Below are positions 22,501 to 31,767 of a stretch of DNA of 64,000 nucleotides, piece by piece. Made by a program: the position numbers and the translations under genes. This DNA is from a gamma proteobacterium HTCC2207 (GTDB taxonomy: Bacteria; Pseudomonadota; Gammaproteobacteria; Pseudomonadales; Porticoccaceae): positions 62,001-126,000 of the forward strand of contig CAJJDA010000009.1 in assembly GCA_905182855.1 (NCBI GenBank), written 5' to 3'. Below the pieces are notes generated by a model. That model made no database searches. It was not told the origin of the DNA and saw only the letters and a list, made by a program, of their open reading frames with translations. Each line of letters starts with the position of its first letter. Position 1 is the first letter of the stretch.

Positions 22501-23060
22501 GTCCGGCGCATGCGACCTTCGGTATCCCGGCGGCGCTCTTTGTACTTAGATATACCCGCGGCTTCTTCAATATAAATCCTCAGCTCATCGGGTTTAGCTT
22601 CGATCAGGCGAGATATCATACCCTGCTCAATAATGGCATAACTGCGAGGACCCAGACCCGTACCTAAGAAGATATCGGTGATATCACGGCGACGACATTT
22701 ACTGCCATTTAGATAGTAGTTAGATTGTCCGTCACGACTTACTTTACGCTTGATACCGATTTCGTTATAGGCCGCGTATTCGCCGACAATGGTGCCATCG
22801 CTATTGTCAAAAATAAGCTCAATCGCAGCCTGACCTACCGGCTTACGTCCGCCTGAGCCATTGAAAATAACATCAGTCATAGACTCGCCACGAAGATTTT
22901 TAGCTGAGCTTTCACCCATTACCCAGCGGACCGCATCAATAATATTGGACTTGCCGCAGCCATTGGGACCGACGACAGCGCAGAGATTACTGGGGAAGTG
23001 AACGTTGGTGGGGTCAACAAAGGATTTGAACCCAGCTAATTTGATCGATTTAAGCCGCAT
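19563..23060 (-). CDS. smc: Chromosome segregation protein SMC
   Basis: This 1165-residue SMC ATPase forms the condensin core with ScpA and ScpB, which are also in this window. The Walker A motif G-P-N-G-C-G-K-S is at residues 31-38. Two long coiled coils flank a hinge (about 510-650). The C-terminal half carries the ABC signature L-S-G-G-E-K and the Walker B segment with D-E-V-D-A-P-L-D-D. The gene is intact despite its length. The presence of SMC-ScpAB (rather than MukBEF) fits non-enteric gammaproteobacteria. Confidence 0.97.
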   Translation of the reverse strand: MRLKSIKLAGFKSFVDPTNVHFPSNLCAVVGPNGCGKSNIIDAVRWVMGESSAKNLRGESMTDVIFNGSGGRKPVGQAAIELIFDNSDGTIVGEYAAYNEIGIKRKVSRDGQSNYYLNGSKCRRRDITDIFLGTGLGPRSYAIIEQGMISRLIEAKPDELRIYIEEAAGISKYKERRRDTEGRMRRTMENLERLTDIRDELARQLSRLERQAKAAEKYSEYKKDERQLTTELLALKWRGFDVSATEQKQVIGGFEVEQERIVTQRSVCDTSIEKLRAGFTDHTDAFNEVQARFYKIGGEVARVEQAIEHAQQRAQELHKDLEQTERNFTEAEEHLKADRLKVAGWDAEFSELSPALEAASQAEAISSEALQAAEIAMQNWQQTWDEFNQNSASPRQQAEVQQSRIQHLEQLLRRLTERQDTLSKEANSFQASPAEEEMAMIQEMLAEAELARETIDKQRIDNGEAIEILREQEKVAAAEHNDVRSRQQALKGRHASLEALQQASMGDDAEKQWLVTKGLAENPRLVDAIKPDSGWEVAVETVLGSYLQAISVDDVVSNLGLLDDFKKGELLLIGQSVVAAKGGSKGQPLSDLVKGDAADALMANVYAAESLSEALKLQPTLSAIESVVTREGIWLGSNWLRVARDKDATAGVLQRKRELETIAEETAILSEKVIEVEDARQDNEQRLRSLEASRQEIATQIAQQQSSYAELRSKLSAGEVQIEQFKARQERAETELTDVRKQSEAEQENLAAARVILQESIEKMEVDTQQRESLMTQRDICRTESDKVRQTARHDRDRRQELAMRESALTTQIGSIRDGIGRLEIQVERLQERRQQLRDAFSIKEDPTEGHKMELEIQLEARLLVEAELAEARALVESVDHQMREQEKLRAGLELQVQAVRGDLEQQRIAAQEISTLSRTIEEQILEKNGDLELLLESLADDAVLVDWEEQIQLISNRIQRLGPINLAAIDEYKIESERKDYLDQQNGELEEALLTLTNAIQKIDRETRSRFKETFELVNGHLQALFPKLFGGGHAYLEMTGNDLLDTGVTLMARPPGKKNASIHLLSGGEKAMTAIAMVFAIFKLNPAPFCMLDEVDAPLDDANVGRYAAMVKEMSSEVQFIFITHNKISMEAANQLVGVTMHEPGVSRLVTVDVNQAAELAEA

Positions 23061-23165
23061 GTTTAGTCGTTTCTATTTTTATTCGGTCCAGACCATTGCC
23101 CCGCAGGATTGCGTAGCAACAGCATCAGAATTCTACACGCTCTGGGCGCGACAGTCACTAGGTGG

Positions 23166-24386
23166 CTAAGGTCTTTGGCGGCTAATATTAAGCTTAATAG
23201 CGCCTGCCTGAGAGGACAGGTCAAAGGCTTCGGAAACGGCTTCCCAATCGCCAGACTGTGGGGTGGCAGAACCCGAAACTGAAAGGCGTGCAATCAGCCG
23301 AATGCGACTGGCACTGGACAGTCCTTGGCCAGCCATCAAGGCGTCTTTGTCCGACAAGACGACTGTCATGGGCATCTCGGCAGCTCTAAGCTTGCGCGCT
23401 GCCAATGGCATGGGTGATCCTGTCTCGCGAACCGCCGCTACGAATACTAACTGATCCGAGCTAAAGGCGATGGTTGGGCTGAGGCTAACATCTAGTTGCA
23501 CCTGGGCCATTATAGAGGGCTGTGACTCTGATTCCTCTTGCATACCACGTATATCATTAGCCCGATCAATACCTGACTGCAATGCTTGCCACGTCGCACC
23601 TGCCGGATCCATCCCACGACGTGCCGCTTCCCAATAGGTTACAGCGAGATCGAACTGGCGCTCCTCGAAGGCTTGAATACCTTTTAAACCCAGCACAGTT
23701 TCATTACTCGAGTCAGCGGTAAATGCCCGATCTATAGCGGTGGCGACCCGCTCGGTAAACTGACTTTTATCGACTATAAACAGGGTCTCAGCATACTGCG
23801 CTAACAGAAATGTATCGAGAGGTTCGACCTTGAGGGCTGAGGCAAAATAGTTGCTGGCGGCTAGGATATCACCCTTGGCAATCGATGATTGAGCGAGAAT
23901 AACCCAGTAGTAAACATTGTCGGGCCGATCCTGCACGCGATCTTCAACCGCCTCGATTAAATCAGTCAGTCCAGACGCAGCCTCCGGCTTATCCCCCCCG
24001 GAATTCATCAGACTTTGAATGTACTCATCATCCTCTGCCCCTAACTGCTGATAAGCGAAAAAAGTCACCGCCGACATTATTAGTACAATTCCCGGTATCA
24101 ACCAAAGACCCTGCGCAGTCAAAGCTGAGGGCTCCGCAGTGTCAGCGGTCGTATTGCGCAGCAATAATTGCTTGGCATCATCAATCAAGCGCTGGCATTC
24201 AGTTTGATCGATCTCTGCCCGATCGAACTGCTGCTGAAACTGTAACTGCTGCTCTTTAAACAGGCGGATATTTGCTTGTTTACGCGATAGAGTGACACTT
24301 TCAGCGCCATCACTTTGACCGATAATAAAGGGATAGAGTACAAAGACGCTTGCCACCAAAAGCAGCAAGACAATAGTCATTATCAT
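23166..24386 (-). CDS. ccmI: Cytochrome c maturation protein CcmI
   Basis: CcmI is the TPR-domain chaperone that presents apocytochrome c to the CcmF/CcmH ligation machinery. The 406-residue protein has an N-terminal transmembrane segment (about 2-20), a coiled-coil-like cytoplasmic loop, a second transmembrane segment (about 92-110) and a periplasmic TPR region (about 140-260). The C-terminal domain (about 290-405) is the extended periplasmic part found in many proteobacteria. It overlaps ccmH by 4 nt and closes the ccm operon. Confidence 0.93.
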   Translation of the reverse strand: MIMTIVLLLLVASVFVLYPFIIGQSDGAESVTLSRKQANIRLFKEQQLQFQQQFDRAEIDQTECQRLIDDAKQLLLRNTTADTAEPSALTAQGLWLIPGIVLIMSAVTFFAYQQLGAEDDEYIQSLMNSGGDKPEAASGLTDLIEAVEDRVQDRPDNVYYWVILAQSSIAKGDILAASNYFASALKVEPLDTFLLAQYAETLFIVDKSQFTERVATAIDRAFTADSSNETVLGLKGIQAFEERQFDLAVTYWEAARRGMDPAGATWQALQSGIDRANDIRGMQEESESQPSIMAQVQLDVSLSPTIAFSSDQLVFVAAVRETGSPMPLAARKLRAAEMPMTVVLSDKDALMAGQGLSSASRIRLIARLSVSGSATPQSGDWEAVSEAFDLSSQAGAIKLNISRQRP

Positions 24387-24847
24387 TGCTGATTTTCCTC
24401 GTCGCCAAGCATCGCATTTAAACGCTGTTGATCACTAGCTATCATCTCGCGGCCTTTGGCCACCAAGGGTTTGGCTTGCCGCCTATGACGCGCCAAAATT
24501 AGCACGCCAAACAGCACAACAAGCACCGGCGATCCCCAAAGTAACCAGGTATTTTTATTCACTTCAGGGCGATACAAAATAAATTCGGAGTAGCGCGATT
24601 TAAGGTAGTTTTTAATCTCGCGATCAGTCATTTTCTCCTCGAGCATGCGCTGTATTTCGCGGCGCAAATCTTTCGAGATGGGTGAATTTGAATCTGCCAG
24701 ATTTTGATTTTGGCACTTGGGACAGCGCAGCTCCTGAACCAAGTTCTGATAGCGTGATCGCAGCGACTCATCAGAAAACTCAACAACCTCGGCACCGGCA
24801 AATACCAACGCCGAAAAGCAAAGCGCAAAAAGAGCGGCTAGTCTCAT
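24383..24847 (-). CDS. ccmH: Cytochrome c maturation protein CcmH
   Basis: CcmH is the membrane-anchored thiol oxidoreductase that reduces apocytochrome c. The 154-residue protein has a signal/anchor (residues 1-18), the redox motif Cys42-Pro-Lys-Cys45 within L-R-C-P-K-C-Q-N-Q-N, and a C-terminal transmembrane helix (about 102-120). It lacks the fused TPR domain of E. coli CcmH, which is supplied by the separate ccmI. Four-nt overlaps on both sides support one operon. Confidence 0.95.
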   Translation of the reverse strand: MRLAALFALCFSALVFAGAEVVEFSDESLRSRYQNLVQELRCPKCQNQNLADSNSPISKDLRREIQRMLEEKMTDREIKNYLKSRYSEFILYRPEVNKNTWLLWGSPVLVVLFGVLILARHRRQAKPLVAKGREMIASDQQRLNAMLGDEENQQ

Positions 24848-25380
24848 TGGTCAGACCCATTTAACTGCTCATAAAGCGCACGAAACTCTGTATTCCAGAC
24901 TCGTTCATCTACCACGCCCACGCGACGGTGGCGAACAATGCCGCTGGCATCTACCAGAAAGGTCTCAGGGGCACCATAGACCCCCAGATCAATACCCAGT
25001 TGGCCCTGAGCATCGAAGATATTAAACTGATAGGGATTGCCACGCTCAGCTAACCATTCCTTTGCCTCGGCGCGCTGATCTTTATAATTAAGACCGATGA
25101 TTTTAACGCCCTTGGCCGATAACTCATTCAACATTGGATGTTCGATACGGCAAGCAAAACACCAGGTCGCCCAGACATTGACCAACACCACATCACCTTT
25201 AAAATCCTGCTCGGTGACAAACTGCTGCTCCGCCATTAGCGATGGTAAATTAAATGCTGGAAAGGGCTCGCCAACCAGTGCCGAGGGCAATTCAGTCGGG
25301 TCTTTATCTAGACCCAACAGTAGCACCAGTGACAGGCCTGCAAACAGCGCCAGAGGCACGAACAGCGCTAACCGATTCAT
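24844..25380 (-). CDS. ccmG: Thiol:disulfide interchange protein CcmG (DsbE)
   Basis: This 178-residue periplasmic thioredoxin-fold protein is anchored by an N-terminal helix (about 5-22). It helps keep the CxxCH cysteines of apocytochrome c reduced. The active site is W-C74-F-A-C77. The glutamate-containing groove typical of CcmG can be seen as G-V-Y-G-A-P-E-T-F near residue 132. It overlaps ccmF and ccmH by 4 nt each. Confidence 0.95.
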   Translation of the reverse strand: MNRLALFVPLALFAGLSLVLLLGLDKDPTELPSALVGEPFPAFNLPSLMAEQQFVTEQDFKGDVVLVNVWATWCFACRIEHPMLNELSAKGVKIIGLNYKDQRAEAKEWLAERGNPYQFNIFDAQGQLGIDLGVYGAPETFLVDASGIVRHRRVGVVDERVWNTEFRALYEQLNGSDQ

Positions 25381-27343
25381 ACGCTCAGGCCCTCGTTGTC
25401 GACCACCGGACTGCTAGCGGTCTTGCGTCGCCGATAGCGCTTATCAAACGCCGCTAATAATCCCCCGAGGGCAATCATCAAACCTCCGAGCCAGATACAG
25501 CGCACAAAAGGTTTCACATAGAGTCTTATCGCCCAGGCATCACCCGCTAGCGGCTCACCCAGAGAGACGTAGATATCACGCGTTATCTCGCCATTAATGG
25601 CCGCCTCGGTCATCGTCTGACCGCCCGCCCTGTAGCGACGTTTTTCTGGCCGCATGGTCGCAACCCTTTTGCCTCCGGACGTTACCTCAATTTCTCCCTG
25701 AGCAGCTGAAAAGTTTGGCCCCTGCACCTGCTTGAGGCTAACAAAATCAAACTGATAACCCGATACTTCAACCCTATCACCAGGCTCCATACGGACATCG
25801 CGCTGTGAATCATAAGCCGTACTCAGACCGACACCCAGAGCACAGACAGCCATTCCTATGTGCGCACAAATCATACCCCAATAGCTACCGGTCAGGTTTC
25901 TGAATTTGTCTGCCCGGCCCTCCGTTTTGAGAAACAGATCTTCAAGAGTCATGGTGGTAACCCAGAGTGCCAGCAATAGCGTGAATACGGCAAGCCATGA
26001 ATACTCATCGGCAATTAATGGCAATGCCAGTGCTAGTAACACACTGACAATAGCCGGCCACAGGCCTTTACGCAGTAACATGCTGACATCGGTTTTCTTC
26101 CAGCGGGTAAACCCAGCAAAGCCAACGCAGATCATTAGCGCACTCATCAGTGGCACAAAGAAAAAGTTAAAATAGGGAGGCCCAACGGATATCTTACCCA
26201 GATCCAGTACATCGGCTAACAGGGGGTATAGGGTACCGATCAGGATCATTGTCATCGAGCTGACCAATAAAATATTATTGACTCAGTAACATCACTTCAC
26301 GAGACCAGCCACTGTACTCAACATTGGATTGCATCGCCGGTCCGCGCAGAGCAAACAATAGCAGGGAGCCTCCAATAACTATAGCCAAAAACGCCAGAAT
26401 AAAAACACCGCGCTCAGGGTCACTGGCAAAGGCATGCACCGACGTCAGAATGCCCGAGCGAACCAAAAAGGTTCCAAGCAAACTGAGTGAAAAGGCGCAA
26501 ATTGCCAGCAGCAATGTCCAGCTACGGAACACTCCGCGCTTTTCGGTGGCTGCAATACTATGCATCAGTGCGGTGCCAACCAACCAGGGCATAAAAGAGG
26601 CATTTTCTACCGGATCCCAAAACCACCAGCCGCCCCAACCAAGCTCATAGTAGGCCCACCAGCTTCCGAGAGTAATACCAATAGTGAGAAACACCCATGC
26701 GGTGTTGATCCAGGGACGTACCCAGCGCGACCAGGCACTGTCGAATTGACCGCCAATCAGAGCGGCTATAGCAAAGGCAAAGGGCACAGAAAATCCGACA
26801 TAACCCATGTATAACATTGGCGGATGCACTATTAATCCAAAGTCTTGCAATAGCGGGTTGAGATCGCCGCCCTCAATCGGTGAGACCGGTAAAATTCGTT
26901 CGAATGGATTGGATGTCAGCAGCAAGAATAAGGCAAATCCCACTGATATTGCGCCCAACACGGACAATACTCTCGAGGACAAAACTAATGGCAGTTCGCG
27001 ACTCAATAGTGCGACGGCCGCAGACCAACCGGCCAAAATTAATGCCCAGAGCAGCAGGGATCCCTCGTGGGCAGCCCAAACTGCACTGACTTTAAACTGA
27101 ACAGGCAACAGGGTATTGGAATTATTGGCCACATACGCTAGTGAGAAATCATCCAGTAAAAATGCGTTCGTTAAGCAGGCGAATGATAATGCCATACAGT
27201 ACAAATTGACCTACCGCTAGCGAATGACCCAAGCGCATCCAGCTTTTGTAGCCAACAAACGAACCCGCCATAGGCGCTATGGTCTGGGCGACAGCCAAAC
27301 ATAGAGCAACAATTAATGCGGCATGACCTAACTCAGCAGTCAC
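25377..27343 (-). CDS. ccmF: Heme lyase CcmF (split by two frameshifts)
   Basis: CcmF attaches heme to apocytochrome c. The protein is encoded in three successive reading frames. The first 64 codons (from 27343) lead to a shift near 27190-27193. A middle part reads on to 26275 and includes the WWD heme-handling motif [12 protein letters not shown]. After a shift near 26280, the last 296 codons run to 25377. One extra base at each point explains both breaks and gives a 654-residue protein, as expected. The middle ends R-E-V-M-L-L-S and the third frame begins N-N-I-L-L-V, which join as in other CcmF proteins. All other ccm genes are intact, so error in the consensus is likely. Confidence 0.92.
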
Positions 27344-27801
27344 TCGACACTCTCCTTTTGACCCTGTTTCCGCCTGTAAGCATCGTTCATGGCATCGGCG
27401 ACTTCTGGCGGCGTGTACTTCTCGTCATGCTTGGCTAGCACCTCTGTCGCCTGCAGCACGAGATTCTCATCCACACTCCCCGCGGCAATAGCTGCCTCAC
27501 CCTCATCAAATAGGTCGGGCAGTATACCCCTGTGCTGGACAACCAACAGTGACGCACCATCGGTCACGGTAAACTGCACATCCAGAGAATCGGCAGCACG
27601 GACTACACTGCCCTCAACTACCATACCGCCGGCGCGGATATGCACACCCCGAGGCGCTTCACCCGCAGCGATCTGCGACGGCGTATAAAAATAATTGGCA
27701 TTTTGGCCTAACATATACACCACCAAACTCACCACTACGGTGGCCGCAACGACAATCAAAATAACCAACTGCAGCCGCTGTTTACGCGCAGGATGCATCA
27801 T
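27340..27801 (-). CDS. ccmE: Heme chaperone CcmE
   Basis: CcmE carries heme covalently from CcmC to CcmF in the periplasm. The 153-residue protein has an N-terminal transmembrane anchor (about 9-30) and an OB-fold domain. The heme-binding His125 is in L-A-K-H-D-E-K-Y-T-P-P. It overlaps ccmF and ccmD by 4 nt each. Confidence 0.96.
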   Translation of the reverse strand: MMHPARKQRLQLVILIVVAATVVVSLVVYMLGQNANYFYTPSQIAAGEAPRGVHIRAGGMVVEGSVVRAADSLDVQFTVTDGASLLVVQHRGILPDLFDEGEAAIAAGSVDENLVLQATEVLAKHDEKYTPPEVADAMNDAYRRKQGQKESVE

Positions 27802-27992
27802 GTTTCCTCCTTAGAATTAGCCGTTCGGGCGATGTCACGCGCAACATCCTTTAGCGCACGCCTACTGTCTAGTAACGGACTCACGATCAGCCATAGCATT
27901 ACCGCCATTGATACCAGCACAGCCGTCCACACATAGAAGCCGTGGCCATCCATGGTTAACAGTTGCTGTAAACTTTCAAATTGAAATGTCAT
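27798..27992 (-). CDS. ccmD: Heme exporter protein CcmD
   Basis: This is a 64-residue single-span membrane protein. The transmembrane helix (about 18-38) is followed by a basic cytoplasmic helix, the CcmD pattern. CcmD helps release holo-CcmE from the CcmABC complex. Identification rests on size, topology and its position between ccmC and ccmE. Confidence 0.9.
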   Translation of the reverse strand: MTFQFESLQQLLTMDGHGFYVWTAVLVSMAVMLWLIVSPLLDSRRALKDVARDIARTANSKEET

Positions 27993-28783
27993 GACTGCTC
28001 CCTTGCCATCGCGAGCTCTTTAACCCAGACACTTTTTCGCTCGCGGCACAATATCTCCGCGCGGGTAAACAGAAAAAGCGCCACCGTATAAAAACAATAA
28101 AACCCCAAAATCATTACCAATAATGGTTGAAACATATCTGGGTGCATACTCGGAGCCGAGGTAAATTTGATGGTGGCTGGCTGATGTAAGGTATACCACC
28201 AGTCAACCGACTTATAAATAATAGGAATATTCACTGTTCCCACTAGGGCTAGTATGGCGCTGGCTTTATTACCCGCATCATTACTGTGAAAAGCGTATTG
28301 CAATGCCAGCACCCCCAGATAAAGAAACAGCAGGATGAGCATCGAGGTAACACGTGCATCCCACACCCAGTAAGTGCCCCAGGTGGGTTTCCCCCAGACT
28401 GCCCCGGTAAACAAGGCTAAAAATGTCAGTGCCGCGCCGATTGGGGCAGCAGACTTCATTAGCATATAAGAAAGCTTCATCTTCCAGATCAGGCCAACGG
28501 CACCAGCAATCGCCATAATGTAGTAACCGGCTAAGGCTAAAAATGACGCTGGCACATGCAGGTAAATAATACGAAAACTGTTTCCCTGCTTGGCATCCTG
28601 AGGCGCAAATGCCAAACCCCACACTAACCCAGCACTCAGCAACGTGAACGCCAAAAGACTCAGCCACGGCAACCAGCGACCAGTAGTCTGATAAAACCAG
28701 CGAGGCGATCCAAGGCGGTGAAACCACTGCCAACTGGGGGACAGATTTGATAGCCAATTCATATATCTCGTCTCTTCATCCAA
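27989..28783 (-). CDS. ccmC: Heme transporter/handling protein CcmC
   Basis: CcmC loads heme onto CcmE. It is a six-helix membrane protein with the WWD motif W-G-T-Y-W-V-W-D-A-R and conserved periplasmic histidines, including Y-L-H-V-P-A. The ORF of 264 residues starts at 28783. An ATG seven codons downstream (28762, M-N-W-L-S-N) agrees better with the family N-terminus and may be the real start. It overlaps ccmD by 4 nt. Confidence 0.95.
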   Translation of the reverse strand: MDEETRYMNWLSNLSPSWQWFHRLGSPRWFYQTTGRWLPWLSLLAFTLLSAGLVWGLAFAPQDAKQGNSFRIIYLHVPASFLALAGYYIMAIAGAVGLIWKMKLSYMLMKSAAPIGAALTFLALFTGAVWGKPTWGTYWVWDARVTSMLILLFLYLGVLALQYAFHSNDAGNKASAILALVGTVNIPIIYKSVDWWYTLHQPATIKFTSAPSMHPDMFQPLLVMILGFYCFYTVALFLFTRAEILCRERKSVWVKELAMAREQS

Positions 28784-28789
28784 AATAAT

Positions 28790-29461
28790 CTAATTAACAC
28801 TGGTTATCCGCAAGGCGCCCGCTGCAGCTAGTGGGCACAATGCGATGGAAGCAGCCAGCATGGCGCCCAAAATTGCCAATGGACCCGACCAGGCAAAGCC
28901 ATCAATCGCACTTTGAACAGTGGCACTGCCAAAAATAATTACCGGCATATACAGCGGCATTACCAACAGTGAAAGCAACAGCCCCCCTTTGCGCAGGGAT
29001 ACCGTTAACGCAGCGCCCACCGAACCAATCAAACTCAAGCAGCCAGTTCCCAGCGCCAAACTAGCGACCATTGGCACATAGCCTTGCGCCGGCAATGACA
29101 GCATCACCCCAAGTAGGGGTGAGGCCAGAGTTAAAGGCAGACCTGTGACCATCCAGTGCGCAGCAGTCTTACCTAATACCGGCATAGCCAGTAAATGCGG
29201 ACTAATTAAAAGCTGCTCCAGTGAGCCGTCCTGATAGTCATTGGCAAATATTGCGTCGATGGAGAGCAATGTCGCCAACAGAGCCATCACCCAAATAATA
29301 CCCGGTGCAATCTCAGCTAAACGCGCAGATTCCGGTGTGATGCCTAACGGAATTAAAGTTGAGACCATGATAAAAAAGATTAGCGGGCTAGCGGCGTCAC
29401 CGCGCCGCCGATAGGCTAGCAGTAGGTCACGACGTAAATAGGCTGAAAACCCGCTCGCCAT
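28790..29461 (-). CDS. ccmB: Heme exporter protein CcmB
   Basis: This 223-residue six-helix membrane subunit belongs to the CcmAB ABC transporter that drives release of heme-loaded CcmE. Family segments such as L-F-I-M/F-F-I-M-V near residue 30 and a D-Y-Q-D-G-S-L-E-Q-L-L loop (about 75) are visible. The start overlaps the last base of ccmA, so the two are translationally coupled. Confidence 0.95.
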   Translation of the reverse strand: MASGFSAYLRRDLLLAYRRRGDAASPLIFFIMVSTLIPLGITPESARLAEIAPGIIWVMALLATLLSIDAIFANDYQDGSLEQLLISPHLLAMPVLGKTAAHWMVTGLPLTLASPLLGVMLSLPAQGYVPMVASLALGTGCLSLIGSVGAALTVSLRKGGLLLSLLVMPLYMPVIIFGSATVQSAIDGFAWSGPLAILGAMLAASIALCPLAAAGALRITSVN

Positions 29462-30093
29462 TACAATGCTCCCTGGTCAGCATGTGGCACACAGCTAGTT
29501 TTACGCAGACCATCAATCGCTAGATCTTGATGGGTTGAAAGGACTACAGCACCGCCCCGCTTAACATGCTCACGTAGACAGTTTTCGAGTAAGCTGACTC
29601 CCTGCTTATCGATGGCAGTGAAGGGCTCATCAAGAAACCATAGCTTAGCATTGGTCATGAATAGACGCGCCAAAGCAACACGCCTTTGCTGGCCTGCGGA
29701 AAGATTGTAACAGGGCACGTCGTCGTAGCCGGACAACTGAACTGCCGACAAGGCATCCCTAGTGGAGTCAATGCCACCCGTCGCCATCCAGCGTAAATTT
29801 TCGGCAGCCGTAAGATTCATTTTGACCGCGGACTGATGCCCCAGATACAGAATGTCGGAAAGATACTCATAACGGCAAAGGGTAATCGGTTGCCCTGCAT
29901 AAATTATAGCGCCAGATGAAGGCTGTAATGCCGTAGTAAGCAAACGCAGCAAGGTGGTTTTACCACTGCCGTTGGGGCCCTCGACCTGCATAATCTCACC
30001 CCTATCAACGGCAAAGTCAATTGGCTCGAAGGTATGACGGTCATCGCGCTCAAAGCACAGCTGTTCGACAGTTAGAAGCGATAATTTAGGCAA
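29461..30093 (-). CDS. ccmA: Cytochrome c biogenesis ATP-binding protein CcmA
   Basis: This 210-residue ABC ATPase has Walker A G-P-N-G-S-G-K-T (about 39-46), signature L-S-A-G-Q-Q-R-R, and Walker B followed by L-D-E-P-F-T-A. It is the first gene of the minus-strand ccmABCDEFGHI operon. The assigned start is TTG at 30093 without a clear Shine-Dalgarno sequence. It fits the family N-terminus, but no nearby ATG offers a check. Confidence 0.93.
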   Translation of the reverse strand: MPKLSLLTVEQLCFERDDRHTFEPIDFAVDRGEIMQVEGPNGSGKTTLLRLLTTALQPSSGAIIYAGQPITLCRYEYLSDILYLGHQSAVKMNLTAAENLRWMATGGIDSTRDALSAVQLSGYDDVPCYNLSAGQQRRVALARLFMTNAKLWFLDEPFTAIDKQGVSLLENCLREHVKRGGAVVLSTHQDLAIDGLRKTSCVPHADQGAL

Positions 30094-30482
30094 CAGATTA
30101 ATCCGAAATTTGTTGGTGTTTAGCGACTAGCATTATGCCAAAGATAAGTTCAAACAGGGGGATTTTCGGTCATAGCATCTATATTATCTGTATCATTTAG
30201 AGCACCAAGCATCGAATAACCTCTCTAGCAACTTTTCAACCTAACCGAGAAGACTTTTTAGCATTTAAATAGTCCCAAACCCATATCCGTCAAGCGATAA
30301 ACAATGCGAATATAACGCTGATAAAGCCTCTTTTAAGACCATATACCGCCGCGTTCAAGGCGGTTTAGAAATCGACCAGCAACACGCTATATCATTGTTC
30401 TTGTGCCTCCATAACTTAAGCGCCTGCTCGTTCTTTATTTAAGGAGCAGAGTGCTCTTCACCAAATGACGTAATTTATTTGA
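30094..30482. other. Intergenic region between ccmA and cca
   Basis: No credible gene is seen here. It must hold the ccm operon promoter (minus) and leads to the cca promoter (plus). It contains one perfect 6-bp inverted repeat, ACCGCC at 30345-30350 and GGCGGT at 30359-30364 with an 8-nt loop. The repeat has no T-tract, so it is not a convincing terminator. Confidence 0.6.
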
Positions 30483-30511
30483 TTGAGGTCGCCACCTACC
30501 CCCTTTACAAT
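30483..30511 (+). promoter_or_regulatory. Sigma-70-type promoter for cca
   Basis: TTGAGG (30483-30488) and TACAAT (30506-30511) are separated by exactly 17 bp. The ATG of cca is at 30535, leaving a leader of roughly 17 nt. This is a good consensus match. Confidence 0.55.
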
Positions 30512-30534
30512 AAGGCATCACTTTGGAATTACTC

Positions 30535-31764
30535 ATGAAAATCTACTTGGTAGGCGGCGCTGTTCGCGACAAATTACTCGACTATCCTAGCGATGAAAAC
30601 GACTGGGTAGTTGTTGGCGGCTCGCCTCAGGAAATGGTTGATGCCGGCTATCAAGCTGTCGGGCAGGATTTCCCCGTATTTATTAATACTCAATCGGGCG
30701 AAGAATATGCACTGGCCCGCACCGAGCGAAAATCGGGTCATGGCTATCAAGGTTTCGCTTTTCATACTGCACCCGATGTCAGCCTCGACGATGATCTTAT
30801 TCGCCGCGACCTGACTATTAATGCTATGGCCCAAGATACAGACGGCAGTATTGTCGACCCCCATGGCGGACAGCAGGACATAATCGATAAAGTTTTGCGT
30901 CATGTGTCCGATGCGTTCACTGAAGATCCATTGCGTGTCTTGCGCGTAGCGCGCTTTGCCGCCCGCTACCATCATCTCGGGTTTACCATTGCCCCGGAAA
31001 CATTAGCCCTAATGTCCACCATTACCGCTAGTGGAGAGTTGCAGTATCTGGTGGCTGAGCGGGTATGGAAAGAAACTGACCGCGCCCTGTGTGAGCGTTC
31101 GCCTGATATTTATATTAGGACACTGCGCGACTGCGGTGCCTTGACAGTGCTATTTCCTGAAGTTGATAAATTGTTTGGCGTTCCCCAAAGAGCTGATTAT
31201 CATCCGGAAATCGACACTGGCATCCATACTCTCATGGCTCTGCAGCAGGCTGCACGGCTTTCTGACAACTCCCCAATTCGGTTTTCGGTGCTAGTCCATG
31301 ATCTCGGCAAGGGCATCACACCCGATCATGTCTTGCCCAGTCATAAAGGCCATGAAGCGCGAGGCTTACCATTGGTAAAGGCCGTTTGCGATAGGCTCAA
31401 GGTGCCCAATGAGCATCGGCAATTGGCCATGGCGGTGACAGAATTCCATCTACTCTGCCACCGGGCTCTGGACCTGCAGCCCGAAGGTATCCTGACATTA
31501 CTAAAGGCCGTTGGCGCGCTTAAATCTGCTCAGCGATTAGAGGATTTTTTGACCTGCTGCAAAGCCGACGCTCGAGGCCGAACCGGCTTTGAAGACCGTG
31601 ATTACCCCCCCTCAGCGTACCTGCGTCAAGCTCGAAATATTGCACGTAAAACCGACATCGCTGATCTCGTTGCGTCCGGGCTTGTGGGCGCAGACATTGG
31701 CCGTCAACTCAGTTTGCGCCAAATCGCCGCGCTGACCGTATTTAAGCAGAATTACTCGGAATAA
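30535..31764 (+). CDS. cca: Multifunctional CCA-adding enzyme
   Basis: This tRNA nucleotidyltransferase adds or repairs the 3' CCA without a template. The start M-K-I-Y-L-V-G-G-A-V-R-D matches the family, and a TTG four codons upstream is disregarded. The protein is about 409 residues. The nucleotidyltransferase carboxylates lie in E-N-D-W-V-V-V, as E-x-D in place of the D-x-D of E. coli. The C-terminal half contains an HD phosphohydrolase domain (V-H-D-L-G-K-G near residue 250), the arrangement of the phosphatase/phosphodiesterase-containing gammaproteobacterial type. A pteridine reductase gene follows after 3 bp. Confidence 0.96.
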   Translation: MKIYLVGGAVRDKLLDYPSDENDWVVVGGSPQEMVDAGYQAVGQDFPVFINTQSGEEYALARTERKSGHGYQGFAFHTAPDVSLDDDLIRRDLTINAMAQDTDGSIVDPHGGQQDIIDKVLRHVSDAFTEDPLRVLRVARFAARYHHLGFTIAPETLALMSTITASGELQYLVAERVWKETDRALCERSPDIYIRTLRDCGALTVLFPEVDKLFGVPQRADYHPEIDTGIHTLMALQQAARLSDNSPIRFSVLVHDLGKGITPDHVLPSHKGHEARGLPLVKAVCDRLKVPNEHRQLAMAVTEFHLLCHRALDLQPEGILTLLKAVGALKSAQRLEDFLTCCKADARGRTGFEDRDYPPSAYLRQARNIARKTDIADLVASGLVGADIGRQLSLRQIAALTVFKQNYSE

Positions 31765-31767
31765 CTT

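Noticed and set aside
30345-30364. Hairpin ACCGCC/GGCGGT between ccmA and cca as a terminator
   Set aside because: No T-tract on either strand, and the flanking genes are divergent, so a terminator is not expected there.
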